Shown here: positions 36,623 through 45,251 of the stretch, in pieces | Numbering within the stretch: position 1 is the stretch's first letter | How the letters are laid out: each line of letters begins with the position of its first letter | Assembly: GCF_010731715.1 (NCBI RefSeq) | Contig: NZ_AP022587.1 | Span: 1,488,001 to 1,552,000 of the forward strand | Origin: Mycobacterium stomatepiae | Lineage (GTDB): Bacteria; Actinomycetota; Actinomycetes; Mycobacteriales; Mycobacteriaceae | DNA length: 64,000 nucleotides | Direction: 5' to 3' | The notes under the pieces: model-generated | The model's input: only the letters and a program-made list of their open reading frames with translations | Database searches by the model: none | What the model was told of the DNA's origin: nothing | Translations under genes and position numbers: made by a program

Positions 36623-39600
36623 CTACGTCGCCTGCCAAACCCAGCCGGGAAGCTGCCGAAGTCGCCGTTCCCGGTCAGCAGCGAGCGTGCCGTTGCGGTG
36701 AGCGGCGCGTTGGATGCCCACCCATGAACCTAGCCTCAAATCCTTCACGCTGTAGGCACCTGGTACGCGCGTGTGGCCATGTTCGTGCGCATACTTCTCA
36801 ACTAGCTGGAACGCTCTCTCCCAACTGTCTGCGTGGGGATTCCACGTCCACCCTGGAACGTCTTCAAGGCGGAGTTGCCGTTTCACGTCAAGGCTGCCTC
36901 TGGCGTAGTCACGTCGTTGGCGGGCGAACCAGGTGCCGAGCGGGTAACCCATGAACGGGATGCGTTGAGGAACAAGGCAATGCCCCTCGTTTCTGACGAA
37001 GTCAATAAGTTTTTCCATGCCCTCCTCCCAGCTCGCTGCCCGATGGTCCCAAACCCAACCTGGAAGGCTTTCAAGCCTGCGGACACGCTCGGCGCTGAGG
37101 TTTCCCTTCCTGTGTGCACCTCGCTGGATACCGACCCACGCACCGAGTCTGAAGTCCTCAACCGTGTAAGAGTCGGGCACTCGGGTGTTGCCGGTAGCCT
37201 CAGCGTACTGCTCAAGCAGCCGGAACGCTCTCTCCCAACTGTCTATGTGGGGTTTCCACGTCCACCCCGGAACATCTTCAAGGCGGCGCTTGCGCTCTGG
37301 GGCAATGGTTCCGTCGACGAACGCAGCGCGTTGAGTCATAACCCACCCGCCGAGCCGGTAACTCCCGACCTTGTACGCGACGGGTACTAGCGCGTGCCCG
37401 TGTTCAGCGACGAACTTCAGCAACTCCGAGAAGCCCCGCTCCCATTGGTCAGTCTTAGGGTTCCACCGCCAGCCCTTGACTGCCTCCAGGCGTCGCACGC
37501 GGTCGGTGCTGAGATCGCCTCTGGCGTATGCGCGCCGCTGGCGCTCTACCCAGTCCCCGAGCTTTTAGCCCTCGAAAACACGGCCGCCCGGAACGTCTGG
37601 ATTTCCCTCAGCTTTGGCGTACCGCTGGAGCAGCGCAAAGGCTCCCTCCCACTGCTCTCCTTTGACATCCCACATCCATCCGGGCAGCGCCTCCAGCCGC
37701 CGCTTGCGGTCTTCGGAAAGTTCTCCAGCCGCATTCTTACTTCTTTGAACACTCACCCATCCGCCCAGGGCGAACCCATCCAGCTTGCAGGACTGCGGTA
37801 CAAACGAGGTGCCCTCGCGTTCAACATATTTCAACAGTTTCGCAAAGCTGTCCTCCCAGCGGGCGTCAAAGGTGTCCCACACCCAGCCTGGAAGAGCGTC
37901 GAGACGGCGGTATCGGTCGGGGTCCAGCCGCCCGGCAGCGGCGGCGCTGCGTTGGACAGCCGCCCAACTACCGAGAGCGACGCCCTTAAACACATACGCG
38001 CTCGGCACGTTCACGTTCCCGTGCTCTGAGGCATATTCCATCAGGAGGGAGAACTTCTCATCCCAGGCGTCGTTCTTAGTGTGCCAGGACCAGCCGGGCA
38101 GTGCTTCAAGGCGCTTCACGCGGGCGGGATCGAGATCGTCTCTATTTCGGAGCTGCCGCTGAGAGTTTGCCCAAGCCCCTAGCGCGAATCCGGATTCGTC
38201 GATGTACTTGACCGGCATCCGCGCGGTTCCGGTTCGCTCGACAAACTCGACGAGGTGCGCGAACCCCTCCTCCCATTGCTCGTCCTTGACATCCCACATC
38301 CACCCCGGAAGCTGCGAAAGGCGCTCTTGGCGTTCTCGTTCCAGCTTCCCGGTCGTGTAGGCGCGCCTCTGTGTCGTCACCCAGATGCCAAGTTTGAATC
38401 CCTCATAGACGCACTGGTACTGCACTCGGGCGTCGCCGAACTCATCGACGTAGCGGCGTAGTGCGGCATACCCGTCTTCCCATAATTGGAGCCGTGAGTT
38501 CCAACTCCACCCCTTGAGTTGTTCCAGCCGTTCACGCCGGTCATCGGTCAACGTGCCTGCGGCATAGGCGTTTCGTTGGACGTTGATCCACTGACCGAGA
38601 CGCAGGCCATCCGGACTTCGGTAGCTGAAGGGCACCCGCGCGCTTCCACGTTCGGCGACGTAGGCGAGGAGGTGGTTGAACCCTTCCTCCCAACGCGCCG
38701 CGATGTCGTCCCAGGCCCAACCGAACAGACTCTCCAGCCGCGCTATGCGATCGGTGGTCAGCTCACCCTTAGTGTGCGCGACACGTTGTCTGCTAACCCA
38801 GCGGCCGAGCGGGAATCCTTCATAAGTTCCACCGCTTGGAACTCGTGCGTTCCCGTAGACGCCGACGTAGTCCGCCAGATGGGCGAATCCCTCCTCCCAT
38901 TGCTCCATGAAGGGATCCCAACTCCAACCGGCGATAGCTTCCAGTCGTCGTCGTCTGTCGCCGTCAAGGGATCCCTTGCCGAACTTCTGACGCTGCGTCG
39001 AAACCCACCAGCCCAAATTGAAATCATCAACCCTGTACGCGCGTGGTACTCGGGCATTCCCATGGACCCGGACGTATTTCACGAGGAGTGCAAACCCCGT
39101 CGCCCACTGATAGTCATAGGGATCCCACGTCCAGCCGGCGAGAGATTCCAGTCGCCGCTGTCGATCGCTTTCAAGTGTTCCCTTGGCGAACTTCTGCCGC
39201 TGGGCTTGGACCCACGCGCCAAGTTGATCGTTCGACCGCGGCGCCCGAGCATGTCCATTGGCTGCTACGAAGTCCCGAAGGCTTCTGAATGTCTGTTCCC
39301 ACTGTTCGTCGTGGGGATCCCACGCCCAGCCCGGCAGCTGCTCCAGACGCTGCTGACGTTCCTCGGAGAGAACTCCTCGGCGTCTGAACGCGCGCTGGTT
39401 GGTGACCCAGTTATCAAGTTTGTAGCTGTCGGACGAGTATCCCCGCGGTACGCGTGCATGGCCGTGCTCTTTGGTGAACTGCTCCAACAGCCCGTACCAG
39501 AACTCCCAGGGGGCGCTGGTTTCTTCGACCAGGCGGGCGTCAAATGCGTTGGAGAAGTCGCGCCCTATCGCGTTGGGGAGATCGACGTGAATCTTGTCCG

Positions 39601-41494
39601 GCAGCCGCGGACTTCCACCCTTGCGCCCGAGTTCGCGGCGTAGCTCATCAAGCTGGCGGCCCAGCTCCTCGTCGTGTGCCCGGCGCGCCCGCACCACGTC
39701 CCACACCGGCTTGAACACGGAACTGTTCAGAGCTATTTCGGGGTCGGCGTAGGTATCGACGAAGACCGGGATGACAATGGTGCCGACCTTCTTCTCGTCG
39801 GACTTGCGGATGGCACGGCCCACCGCCTGCACGATGTCCACCTCGGAACGGCGGGGGTCGATGAAGGCCACGCCGTCCAGCGTTGGCACGTCCACGCCTT
39901 CCGCCAAACAGCGGGCGTTCGCGAGTAGGCCCCGGTCGTCGTCGTCGAGGCGTCCGAGGTGCTGGAGCAAGACATACCGGTCACCGGCGGGCATCTCACC
40001 CGAGGCGTAGCGGGACCAGAGTTCACCCTTCGGGCGCTGCCGGGATGGCATCCAAGCCAGCACGTCCGGCATGGAGGCAGCGAACTCCCGCGCCCGCTTG
40101 ACTCGTGAGTGGAACGATATAACTCGGTGTAGATCGTACTTCCGTATGGCCTTCATCAGCCCGATCTGTCCCGCCAGGGACGCGGCGTCGGTGACCTTTA
40201 CGCCGTCACGGGTGACGAGCACTCCCTTCTTGGCCCACTCCAGATAGGTGGCATCATCCACACTGACGATGGCAACTTGGTAGTCCGTCAGAAGATCACG
40301 GTTGATGGCTTCTCCGAACCCGAGGCGGTGAAACACCTCGCCGAATCTGCCTTCGTCGTCCATTGAGGCGTACTCGAACTCCGCCTCCTCGGCGGCTTTC
40401 AGCACGCGACCGGTGAAGTAGCGCGGGGTCGCCGTCATGAACAGCCGCCGCTTCGCCTTGATCTCCATCGGGTCGAGGACCGTGGCGAAGTCGGACGAAA
40501 CCGGTCCTGCACAGCGATGTGCCTCGTCGGCGACGACCAGGTCGAAGCTCGGAACCCTTCCCAACGTGAACGCTTTGGCGATCTGTGGCGAGGACTGGTA
40601 GGTGGCGAACACCACCTGCGGACCGGACCGCCGCCGCAGGAAAGCCGCTATCTCGGAAGGGTCGGTCTTGACAGGTACACAGAGGTCGCTGGTGTGCTCC
40701 AGCGCCACATCATTATCCCGAGCAACTGTATCGTCGGAACACACTGGCAGCGAGACGAACTCGGCGGCGCAGTTGGCTCGCCACACGTTAAGCGTCTGCT
40801 TCAACAGCGACAGCGACGGAACCAGAACCAGGGTCCGCTCGGCGGCCAGCTTCTCGCGAATGAACAGCGCCGTCAACGTTTTGCCGGTTCCACAGGCCAT
40901 GATCAACTGCCCGCGATCCGCAGACCCGAACCCCTTGACGACCTTCTTGATCGCCTCGCGCTGGTAGTCGTGCGGGCGGGCTGGTTTGCGCGGGCGCGGC
41001 GCACGAAGCGCCGTCGGCGACGCTGGCCAGTCTACGTCGGCGGCCTGGAGGTCGTTGAGCCGGAAAAAGCTGACACGCTTCTCCTGATCCTGGATCGTGC
41101 GCTTGCCGATGCGGTCGATGAGATTGGTGGTGGCGATCAACATGCGGAAGGTGAACACTTCGCGCCCCGACTCAGCGAGGAACGTATTCACATCTCGCTT
41201 GGTGACCCTGTAGGCGGGGTCGTAAGCCTTGGCCTGAATAGCCCACAAGTTTCCGGTGCGGTCTTCAGCAACCAAGTCAATACCAGCATCCCCGCCCCAT
41301 CGGCCCGTCCACTCGTTCCACAGCCAGACTCGGCGAAGTTCGTGTTTGTAGACCGGATCGTTGGTTAGGAACCACTGGCAGATGCGCTCGAACTGCTTGC
41401 CTCGCACCCTCGGGTCGGGGTCGAGGCGGGCGAACAGGTCGCTGAATGTCGCCACGGCGGGGATGCTAGTCGAGGCATACGACGGCAAAGACAT
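36623..41494 (-). pseudogene. Giant restriction-helicase with 14 HA repeats, interrupted by in-frame TAA
   Basis: One frame of 1623 codons containing a single TAA at 37565-37567. Residues ~30-110 are a PD-(D/E)XK-like domain (GGDAGIDLVAED, WAIQAKAYD). An SF2 helicase follows (HDYQREAI, ACGTGKT, DEAH, TATPR, QAVGRAIR). From about residue 660 fourteen helicase-associated repeats of ~69 aa run to the end. The stop falls in repeat 10 between VFEG and KLGDWVERQRRAY, where sister repeats have Tyr or Phe, so TAC to TAA is likely. A 1309-aa protein with 9.5 repeats could still be made. Predicted to translocate on and cut foreign DNA; no methylase partner is visible. Confidence 0.88.
36626..39508 (-). 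repeat. Array of 14 helicase-associated (HA) repeats
   Basis: Each unit follows W-E-x-x-F...G-x-x-x-V-P...L-G-x-W-V-x-x-Q-R...G-x-L...R-x-x-R-L-E-x-L-P-G-W-x-W, 65-70 residues. Units are divergent in sequence except where recent copying occurred: 36808-36872 and 37222-37286 are 65 bp with about 5 differences, exactly 414 bp (two units) apart. Confidence 0.88.
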
Positions 41495-41722
41495 TTTCGC
41501 AACGCTGCGGCGGGTTGTTAGCGCGGCGCCTTAAACGAGCTGTGTAAGGACGATTGGTCAACACGCCACGCAGGGCGACGGGGCAACGCCACAAACGTGC
41601 AGAGGTACATTACTTTGACTACTCCGCCGAAGCCGGTAACGCATGGCACGAGGACGTGAAAGCCCTAGTCAGCGCGTTACTCTTGGGTGCAACCCCTATG
41701 CGCGTATCGGTCGCGTAACACG
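41495..41722. other. Intergenic region between restriction-helicase and ATPase genes
   Basis: No gene seen. It must contain the promoter for the restriction-helicase gene, transcribed leftward, and could contain the ATPase terminator. No clear hairpin was found. Confidence 0.4.
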
Positions 41723-42772
41723 TCACAAGGCGCACGCCTCTTCTAATGCCTGCTTTTTGATTCGCGGATCGATTCCCTTGACCAGACCGCTGTGCCCTAT
41801 TTCCCTGCCTCTGGCAACTAGTCCTTCATCATCCCACCGAGATACCGCACGCTGGGCGCGACGGTTTGATGACCCCAAGGTGTTACGAGCTTCCCTTACG
41901 GTTGGTCTGGTGACGCGATGGGCGCGCAGCATCGCAAGATCCTCGGCGAGCTGTCTGACGTCATCCGCCTTCTGCTTGCGGGTTGTCGTGACCAGGCCAC
42001 CGCGAAAGTTATAGCCTAGCTTGTTATCATCTTTGGCGAGCAGTTCAAAGGTGCCGATTACTGGCTTGATTTGGCCCGTGGGATAGTGCTTGCGAATCCC
42101 GCCATGCCTGTCTTTGTGTAGCTCCAATTTCGCCGTGCCGCCTTCTCCTGGCCGGAACTGCTTTTCGGCAGTAACCCGGACAGCTAGGCCACCTACCGCG
42201 CGGGTTTTAGCCATCGTGCCGGTTGGTCCGTGGGCTCTCGAATCAGCGTTCTTGGCAAGATGGTCAACCACTAGTACAGCTGCGCCTTCACGTGTTAACG
42301 GCTTGATGACTTCGGTATGCACAACAGTGAAGTCGTCAGCACTGTTTGAGTTGTACTTGAACAGTGGGAGAACTTCACCGAGTGAGTCAATCGTGACAAC
42401 ATCCGGTTTGAATACCAGCTGATCACCAACGACCTGTTTGAGACTTAGCGAGTCATGGGGTTCGGCAAGTCGGAAACGACTGGTGTCTGTCAGGATATCG
42501 AGGTCGACACCAAGATTGATTAGGTTGGTAACTATGCTTTCTGCACCGTTGTGGTCTAGATCAATGACGGAAGCTCTTCCCCCTTCCGCGAGCATCGAGG
42601 CGACAGCGGCTAGACATAGCCAAGTTTTCCCGGATTCTGTATCCCCGAAGATGAGGTTGAACTCACCGGAATAGAAGAGTGAAAAATCATCGGAGAATTG
42701 GAGCACATCCGGTTCCGGGGCGCTGAGACCACCAGCCAGGAGCGCAGCCACGTCTACATAAAGATCGTGCAT
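41723..42772 (-). CDS. RepA-like AAA/RecA-fold ATPase
   Basis: A 349-aa protein with a RecA-type core: NLIFGDTESGKTWLCLAA is Walker A, VVTIDSLGE a Walker B strand, VLVVDHLAKN the following motif. The C-terminal domain (HRVTRPTVREARNTLGSSNRRAQRAVSRWDDEGLV) looks like a winged helix. Close relatives are the RepA/AAA_25 hexameric helicase-like ATPases of plasmids and actinobacterial integrative elements, so it may support autonomous replication after excision. Confidence 0.78.
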   Translation of the reverse strand: MHDLYVDVAALLAGGLSAPEPDVLQFSDDFSLFYSGEFNLIFGDTESGKTWLCLAAVASMLAEGGRASVIDLDHNGAESIVTNLINLGVDLDILTDTSRFRLAEPHDSLSLKQVVGDQLVFKPDVVTIDSLGEVLPLFKYNSNSADDFTVVHTEVIKPLTREGAAVLVVDHLAKNADSRAHGPTGTMAKTRAVGGLAVRVTAEKQFRPGEGGTAKLELHKDRHGGIRKHYPTGQIKPVIGTFELLAKDDNKLGYNFRGGLVTTTRKQKADDVRQLAEDLAMLRAHRVTRPTVREARNTLGSSNRRAQRAVSRWDDEGLVARGREIGHSGLVKGIDPRIKKQALEEACAL

Positions 42773-42862
42773 TGTTACTCACCTTTGATAGATATAGGGG
42801 TTGCGACCACCGGTAACTCCTTAACCAGCGGTTTTGCCTTGCGGCGTGGTGCTGTTACTGCT

Positions 42863-43003
42863 TCAATGTGGGAACGACTCTCCCAGTTCACGTACCAGCA
42901 ACGCTCGGACGACTCCCTGACGAGTGGTTGCCGAGAGTTCTGCATGCTCACGCAGGCGCGCATCGAGCCACGCCGGCAAAGACACAAATAGTGCTACTTC
43001 CAT
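42863..43003 (-). CDS. Small ribbon-helix-helix-like protein (46 aa)
   Basis: ATG at 43003. MEVALFVSLPAWLDARLREH with ATTRQGVVRALLVREL has the strand-helix-turn-helix pattern of CopG/Arc-type DNA-binding proteins. It is too short for usual ORF cut-offs. It ends at TGA 42863; another frame continues for ~30 codons (EAVTAPRRKAKPLVKELPVV) to just before the ATPase start, so an indel may have truncated a ~75-aa protein. Probably a regulator of the ATPase gene. Confidence 0.55.
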   Translation of the reverse strand: MEVALFVSLPAWLDARLREHAELSATTRQGVVRALLVRELGESFPH

Positions 43004-43091
43004 TTACTGCTCCAAAGCAAGATTCACAGACTGCGAATCAATGAGACGACGAGAATAATTTCTCGCTATTTAGGGGCCATGGAGTTACGTT

Positions 43092-43289
43092 TCACGGCTT
43101 TTCGTCCCACTTGCTGCGTAACTTCTCAAGTTTGAGAATGAATTCGTAAAACTGTTCGCCCGAAAACTCGATCGGTACGTCGTGGAAATATTCTTCCCCG
43201 TCATACCATGCGGGGGAGATTAAGAGGCAGTCATCTCTCTGCGCAAGGAAGATTGTCATGCCATCGCGAGCATGGACAAAATCGATCAT
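43092..43289 (-). CDS. Small hypothetical acidic protein
   Basis: A 65-aa protein; AWYDGEEYFHDVPIEF and FYEFILKLEKLRSKW. Its ATG overlaps the stop of the upstream HTH gene (ATGA), which supports it as a real coupled gene. No known family. Confidence 0.6.
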   Translation of the reverse strand: MIDFVHARDGMTIFLAQRDDCLLISPAWYDGEEYFHDVPIEFSGEQFYEFILKLEKLRSKWDEKP

Positions 43290-43492
43290 CTGATACCGCC
43301 CACCGGACGCGCCAATCGGCTAATAGAATCCCTGTCGACTCGAATCAATCTTGGCCCTATTCGGGTAGCAGTTAGGCGGCCATTGGCGATCCACCTGCGC
43401 ACCGTGCGCTCATCAACGTCGAAATACTTGGCCGTTCTTTGGATGGAGACTTTCGCGGGCAAGTCGTGGCTTGCCTGAGTATTAGTGTTCAC
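43286..43492 (-). CDS. Excisionase-like HTH protein
   Basis: A 68-aa protein with a MerR/Xis-type HTH: SIQRTAKYFDVDERTVRRWI and ATRIGPRLIRVDRDSI. Located just downstream of the integrase on the same strand, the usual place for a recombination directionality factor. This is the best of three excisionase candidates in the element. Confidence 0.75.
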   Translation of the reverse strand: MNTNTQASHDLPAKVSIQRTAKYFDVDERTVRRWIANGRLTATRIGPRLIRVDRDSISRLARPVGGIR

Positions 43493-43564
43493 GGATATAA
43501 GTTTACGAAGATTTGCTGCTTCCCGAATAGCAAACTTTGCGTCTATGCAATTCCGCAGCTCTCG

Positions 43565-44725
43565 CTATTCTTTCGCCGCCAAATCCGGTCTCTTAGCAAG
43601 CTCAGAGAGCGCCGCAGCTATGGCCTTGTCCCTGCCCTCGGCCTGGTGCTGGTATCTCATCGCAGCCTGTGGGGTGGAGTGACCTAACCGTGCCATCAGC
43701 TCGGCCAGGGTTGCTCCCGTTTGTGCGGCCATCACGGCTCCGCTGTGACGTAAGTCGTGAAACCTCAGGTCGGGCCGTTTTGCCTTAGCGCGGGCTCTAT
43801 AAAAGTGCCGATACAAAGTTGATGGCTGTAGGTGGTGCTCCCCCGACTTGGGTGGGAACAGGAGCGAATCCGGCTCTTTGCCAACGTGTTCCGTCAAGTG
43901 ACGTTTGACCGCCGGCAGTATGTGAGGCGGGATTGCAACGTCGCGTTTCCCGGCGTCGGACTTGGGGTCGCCAACCGACCACCCCTCCTCCACGCGAACG
44001 GCAGCCCTGCGAACGTTAATTACCGCGTCCTCAAGATCGATGTCGTTCCGCCGCAACTCAACCAGCTCCCCGAAGCGCAACGCGCACCAGGACGCCAACA
44101 ACACCATCAAACTTAGGTTCTCGGGCATCTCTGCCGTGATGATGTCTAACTGTTCCAGGGTGGCCGGCTTGGGCTTGACCTTCCGCTCTGTGGTGCCAGC
44201 GCCACGAATCAGGCACGGATTCACATCTATGATCCGATCCCGTGTGCGGGCAGTTTCCAGAATGGTCCGCAACAGGCTGTACGTGTGCGCCCGGATTGTG
44301 GGCCTGTCCTTCAGCGTGCGGGCATACCACCTATCCACCGACTCCATGCTGATCTCTCGGAGCGCCTTCGCCTTGAAGGTTGGATAGACGTGATGCTTCA
44401 ACAGCGCCTCGTAATGCTCGCGGGTGCGCGGCTTAATCGGTCGGCCCCGAACGGTGCGAGTCTCTAACCACTTCTTCGCGTAGTCACCGAACTTGATTTC
44501 AGCCTTCCGCTTGGCTTTCTTCTGCTCGATGGTCGCGGGTGGACTCCACAGTTCACGATCAATCTCGCGTCGGCGGTCGGCTAACCAGGCTTCAGCGTCC
44601 TCGCGCGCATCGAAAGTCTCGGGCGCCTTGTGCAACTTGTCGTCCGGGCCTACGTAGCTGGCTTGGTATCTGCCAGACGGCTGACACTGCCTGATACGTC
44701 CGAAACCGCGTCTTCTCCGGGCCAT
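43565..44725 (-). CDS. int: Tyrosine-family integrase
   Basis: A 386-aa phage-type integrase. An N-terminal arm-binding domain is followed by a SAM-like core-binding domain (FGDYAKKWLETRTVRGRPIK) and the catalytic domain. Catalytic residues: Arg in CALRFGELVELRR, Lys in PKSDAGKRDV, HDLRH (His, Arg), LGHST (His) and Tyr in AAMRYQH. It starts 168 bp from attR with arm-type sites between. It would integrate the element into the tRNA-Val 3' end. Confidence 0.95.
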   Translation of the reverse strand: MARRRRGFGRIRQCQPSGRYQASYVGPDDKLHKAPETFDAREDAEAWLADRRREIDRELWSPPATIEQKKAKRKAEIKFGDYAKKWLETRTVRGRPIKPRTREHYEALLKHHVYPTFKAKALREISMESVDRWYARTLKDRPTIRAHTYSLLRTILETARTRDRIIDVNPCLIRGAGTTERKVKPKPATLEQLDIITAEMPENLSLMVLLASWCALRFGELVELRRNDIDLEDAVINVRRAAVRVEEGWSVGDPKSDAGKRDVAIPPHILPAVKRHLTEHVGKEPDSLLFPPKSGEHHLQPSTLYRHFYRARAKAKRPDLRFHDLRHSGAVMAAQTGATLAELMARLGHSTPQAAMRYQHQAEGRDKAIAAALSELAKRPDLAAKE

Positions 44726-44735
44726 CGCTCCCCTC

Positions 44736-44772
44736 TATTGCATGCGCCGTTCCATGCAATATACATGCAATA
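44736..44772. repeat. Integrase arm-type sites, right end
   Basis: CATGCAATA occurs directly at 44753-44761 and 44764-44772 (11-bp period) and inverted as TATTGCATG at 44736-44744, just upstream of the integrase start. The same pair lies at the left end. Occupancy would also influence the integrase promoter. Confidence 0.75.
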
Positions 44773-44892
44773 ACTATGTCGGGACGCGCCCCCTCGTGCC
44801 TGGTTGCGCCGGAGGTACTGTGTCGCATCGCAGCAGCTAAATCACTTGTTGGCGCAGTTCACACAGTTGCTCAATGGATTTATCTGGTACAA

Positions 44893-44928
44893 GTTCAATC
44901 CCAGTATCGCGCACCACAGTTCTTGCAG
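44893..44928 (+). repeat. attR: right 36-bp direct repeat
   Basis: Copy of the tRNA-Val(GAC) 3' end, including the T-arm half and CCA, with no tRNA body before it. It marks the right junction of the element with the chromosome. Confidence 0.92.
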
Positions 44929-45251
44929 TTCGAGGCAGTTTCTGGCGTCGGCCACCGAGTTCGTGGCCTGAAAACACCTCGGACCAGGGCGGCGGCGTGA
45001 CCGCGAAGTCCGTTCGGCATTGCCGCAATATGTGATTTGCCAAGGCTTTTCGCGTCGCGCCAAACGCCGCAAAAACCAGGTTTTCGAGCGTGAATGCCCG
45101 CTGTTGTGGGCAGAGCTGCGGATTGGGGAACCGGGAGATCCTGGTCTGATCACGACCGCCTGCCGGGAATAAACGCCACCACCTGCGAGTTCGGTCGAAT
45201 TACGCCCACCGGTCCAGGGCCATGTGTGTCCCCCTCACTCGGAGGCTTCCG
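44929..45251. other. Chromosomal flank after attR
   Basis: No gene seen from attR to the amidohydrolase start. Before insertion this was the region immediately downstream of tRNA-Val. It should hold the tRNA terminator and the amidohydrolase promoter; no clear hairpin was identified. Confidence 0.45.

Larger units (their letters stand above)
27243..44928. mobile_element. 17.7-kb integrative element in tRNA-Val with defence-type cargo
   Basis: Boundaries are 36-bp direct repeats (35 of 36 identical), the left copy being the tRNA-Val 3' end. A tyrosine integrase lies next to the right end and transcribes inward. Both ends carry paired CATGCAATA sites. Inside are HTH/excisionase-like genes, a RepA-like ATPase, a serine resolvase with dyad sites, three defence-type genes and several unknown genes. 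Codon usage is visibly less GC-rich than the flanks. No conjugation (FtsK/TraB-like or relaxase), capsid or terminase gene is visible, so it is neither a complete ICE nor a prophage. A satellite or pSAM2-like replicative island is plausible. Confidence 0.9.

Noticed and set aside
38519..39643. A 374-codon open frame on the plus strand inside the HA-repeat gene
   Set aside because: It mirrors the repeat array (periodic VPxPxR-like stretches every ~69 codons are the reverse of the HA repeats).
44893..44928. A second tRNA-Val at the right end of the element
   Set aside because: Only the T-arm half and acceptor 3' strand are present; no D-arm or anticodon arm precede it. It is attR.
27243..44928. 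The island as a prophage
   Set aside because: No capsid, portal, terminase, tail or lysis genes are seen; the content is integrase, replication-type and defence-type genes only.
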